A stretch of 64,000 bases of DNA from Pirellula staleyi DSM 6068 (lineage in GTDB: Bacteria > Planctomycetota > Planctomycetia > Pirellulales > Pirellulaceae): the NCBI RefSeq assembly GCF_000025185.1, contig NC_013720.1, forward strand, positions 1,984,001 through 2,048,000, in the 5' to 3' direction. Both the position numbers and the translations under genes were made by a program. Below are positions 63,064 to 64,000 of the stretch, piece by piece. The notes beneath the pieces were generated by a model. The model was not told the origin of the DNA, did not search any database, and was given only the letters and a program-made list of their open reading frames with translations. Position 1 is the stretch's first letter. Every line of letters starts with the position of its first letter.

Positions 63064-63923
63064 AGTCGCAGAGCCTCGAAGTAAATCGCTGCCACCACCT
63101 TGGCAGGCATCCAAACATGTTGTCGTTCAAGCGATCGCAATCGAGCGTGAGTCAGTTCGGAGCGTCGCATTAAGAGCGTGGCATCAAACAGAGGTGAAAC
63201 GGGTCTTTTTTCTCGGGAAATATCAGTGGTTTTCAGGTTTTCATCAGAGGAATCGGTCGCAGGTCGCAGTTCACTTGGCCAGTTCGAAAGGTGTACCGTC
63301 AATTGGTCGCCCGGTGCACGAAAATGCCAACGATACTGTTGTTCCATCGGCATGAACGGCGAGACGTGAAACGCTTTCTCATGGCGAAACGAGAGTCCTC
63401 GCGCCGACCGATTTCCGTGGTGAAGCACATAGTGATGTCGCTCACGCCACGGGATGTTGTTTACCTCTGCCACAATCGCTTCCACTTCCGTGCCGGATGC
63501 ATCAAAGCAGTAGTAGAGATTGAGCGGGCTAAAGAAGTATCCGAAGTAACGCAGATGGGTGAGGAGCCGAATCGGACCCACGGGACGCTGGCCACTCTCG
63601 TGCTCGACATGATCTCGGATAAATGTGTCGACCGATGCGAAGTCGGAGTTGGTAGGTGGTGACTGAGGAGCTCGTCCCGTATGAATTGGAGGAGTTAGTT
63701 CACGCGTGTTGCTCGAGTCTTTGAGTTTGGGAAGAGGCAGATGATCGCTGGGCCAAAGAGCGCGCGACGACCAGCCTCGCTCGCAAGTGAAAAAACCTTG
63801 GCGGGCAAGTTCGGGGACTTCAGCCAGATCAAGATAGAGCAGAAAAAGTGGGTACTTAAACTGATGCTCTACAGGGCCGAAGCGGCGGTGCTGAACCCTT
63901 CCTTCGTAGAGACAACTCTGCAT
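62982..63923 (-). CDS. DUF1365 protein
   Basis: A 313-residue protein. The family marks are the N-terminal CLYEGRVQHRRFGPVEHQFKYPLFLLYLDL, the PIRLLTHLRYFGYFFSPLNLYYCFD segment and FHVSPFMPMEQQYRW. It is linked in many bacteria to an FAD amine oxidase and Cfa, as here, where both neighbours overlap it (the amine-oxidase end by 55 bases and cfa by about 80). In Rhodobacter the same set belongs to the singlet-oxygen response; the catalytic role is still unknown. Confidence 0.92.
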   Translation of the reverse strand: MQSCLYEGRVQHRRFGPVEHQFKYPLFLLYLDLAEVPELARQGFFTCERGWSSRALWPSDHLPLPKLKDSSNTRELTPPIHTGRAPQSPPTNSDFASVDTFIRDHVEHESGQRPVGPIRLLTHLRYFGYFFSPLNLYYCFDASGTEVEAIVAEVNNIPWRERHHYVLHHGNRSARGLSFRHEKAFHVSPFMPMEQQYRWHFRAPGDQLTVHLSNWPSELRPATDSSDENLKTTDISREKRPVSPLFDATLLMRRSELTHARLRSLERQHVWMPAKVVAAIYFEALRLWIKKCPSFSHPATRPNQAIPSPTPLA

Positions 63924-64000
63924 GAATCGAGATCTTTTCCAAATTCTCGAGCGACTTGTAGCGCGCTCACCACACCATCCTCGTGAAAGCCATTTCTCCA
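63869..64000 (-). CDS. C-terminal end of an FAD-dependent amine-oxidase-like protein
   Basis: Forty-three codons plus a stop (63871-63869) remain in the window; the gene runs off the right edge. The readable part WRNGFHEDGVVSALQVAREFGKDL fits the end of the flavin amine oxidase family, where a GFHEDG-containing FAD-binding segment is followed by a helix. The last 55 bases overlap the DUF1365 start. Its position completes the amine oxidase, DUF1365, Cfa order known from other bacteria. Confidence 0.75.
   Translation of the reverse strand, partial: WRNGFHEDGVVSALQVAREFGKDLDSCRVVSTKEGFSTAASAL

Noticed and set aside
1-64000. tRNA, rRNA, CRISPR, insertion sequence or prophage
   Set aside because: I looked in gaps for tRNA-like cloverleafs, repeated spacers, transposase motifs and att-like repeats and saw none; a computational scan could still find a short tRNA that I missed.

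Overview
The window looks like the chromosome of a planctomycete of the Pirellula/Blastopirellula type. The evidence is gene content rather than a database match: a DUF1549 - DUF1501 - WD40 cassette, a small lipoprotein ending in the planctomycete-style tail PYYTTRGPRDFL, a formylmethanofuran dehydrogenase B homologue in a bacterium, a globin-coupled sensor kinase beside an NtrC-type regulator, many secreted hydrolases and a GC content that by eye is in the upper fifties. No rRNA, tRNA, CRISPR array, insertion sequence, phage gene or plasmid gene was recognised. Genes are short transcription units on both strands with divergent or convergent neighbours, and several convergent gaps hold a terminator-like hairpin.

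Region by region: 0-4.4 kb holds the tail of a large protein, a CBM9-like protein, a TVP38/DedA-type membrane protein and a MoxR ATPase/DUF58 pair. 5-11 kb holds a MarR regulator, a NUDIX hydrolase, an AcuI/YhdH-type reductase, thioredoxin, a small protein divergent from a minimal kinase-like protein, and enzyme I of the PTS. 11.3-14.6 kb is a four-gene fatty-acid/polyketide-type cassette: dehydratase, acyl carrier protein, a second dehydratase-like protein and a ketosynthase. 14.5-20.6 kb holds a transglutaminase-like protein, a small membrane protein, hemerythrin, a universal stress protein, then an NtrC-like activator and its globin/PAS histidine kinase. 20.7-25.3 kb is one full-length Lhr-type helicase. 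25.4-38 kb holds a secreted ceramidase-like protein, a GlsB/YeaQ protein, transketolase, the planctomycete DUF1549/DUF1501/WD40 group, a serine hydrolase and a thioredoxin-TPR protein.

38-45 kb has small membrane proteins, a metallophosphoesterase, a PilZ-like protein, a Gly/His-rich lipoprotein, and a minus-strand redox/stress group (MarR, pirin, DoxX, Dps, FMN reductase). An AT-rich operator-like motif is shared upstream of the MarR and pirin genes. 45-50.5 kb is a plus-strand run: FhcB, a secreted FAD oxidoreductase, and CoA-disulfide reductase with a rhodanese domain. 50.5-64 kb holds a DEAD-box RNA helicase, leucyl-tRNA synthetase, methionine aminopeptidase, a zinc-ribbon/TM/vWA protein, an MBL-fold hydrolase, a DUF4139-like secreted protein, and an overlapping lipid-modification operon (FAD amine oxidase end, DUF1365, cyclopropane-fatty-acid synthase).

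Most of the window is ordinary chromosome. The parts that repay attention are the minimal kinase/small-protein pair at 8.2-8.9 kb, the acyl-carrier cassette with an altered dehydratase active site and an enlarged ACP, the globin-coupled NtrB/NtrC pair, the stand-alone FhcB that seems to lack the metal-ligand cysteine, and the putative MarR regulon.
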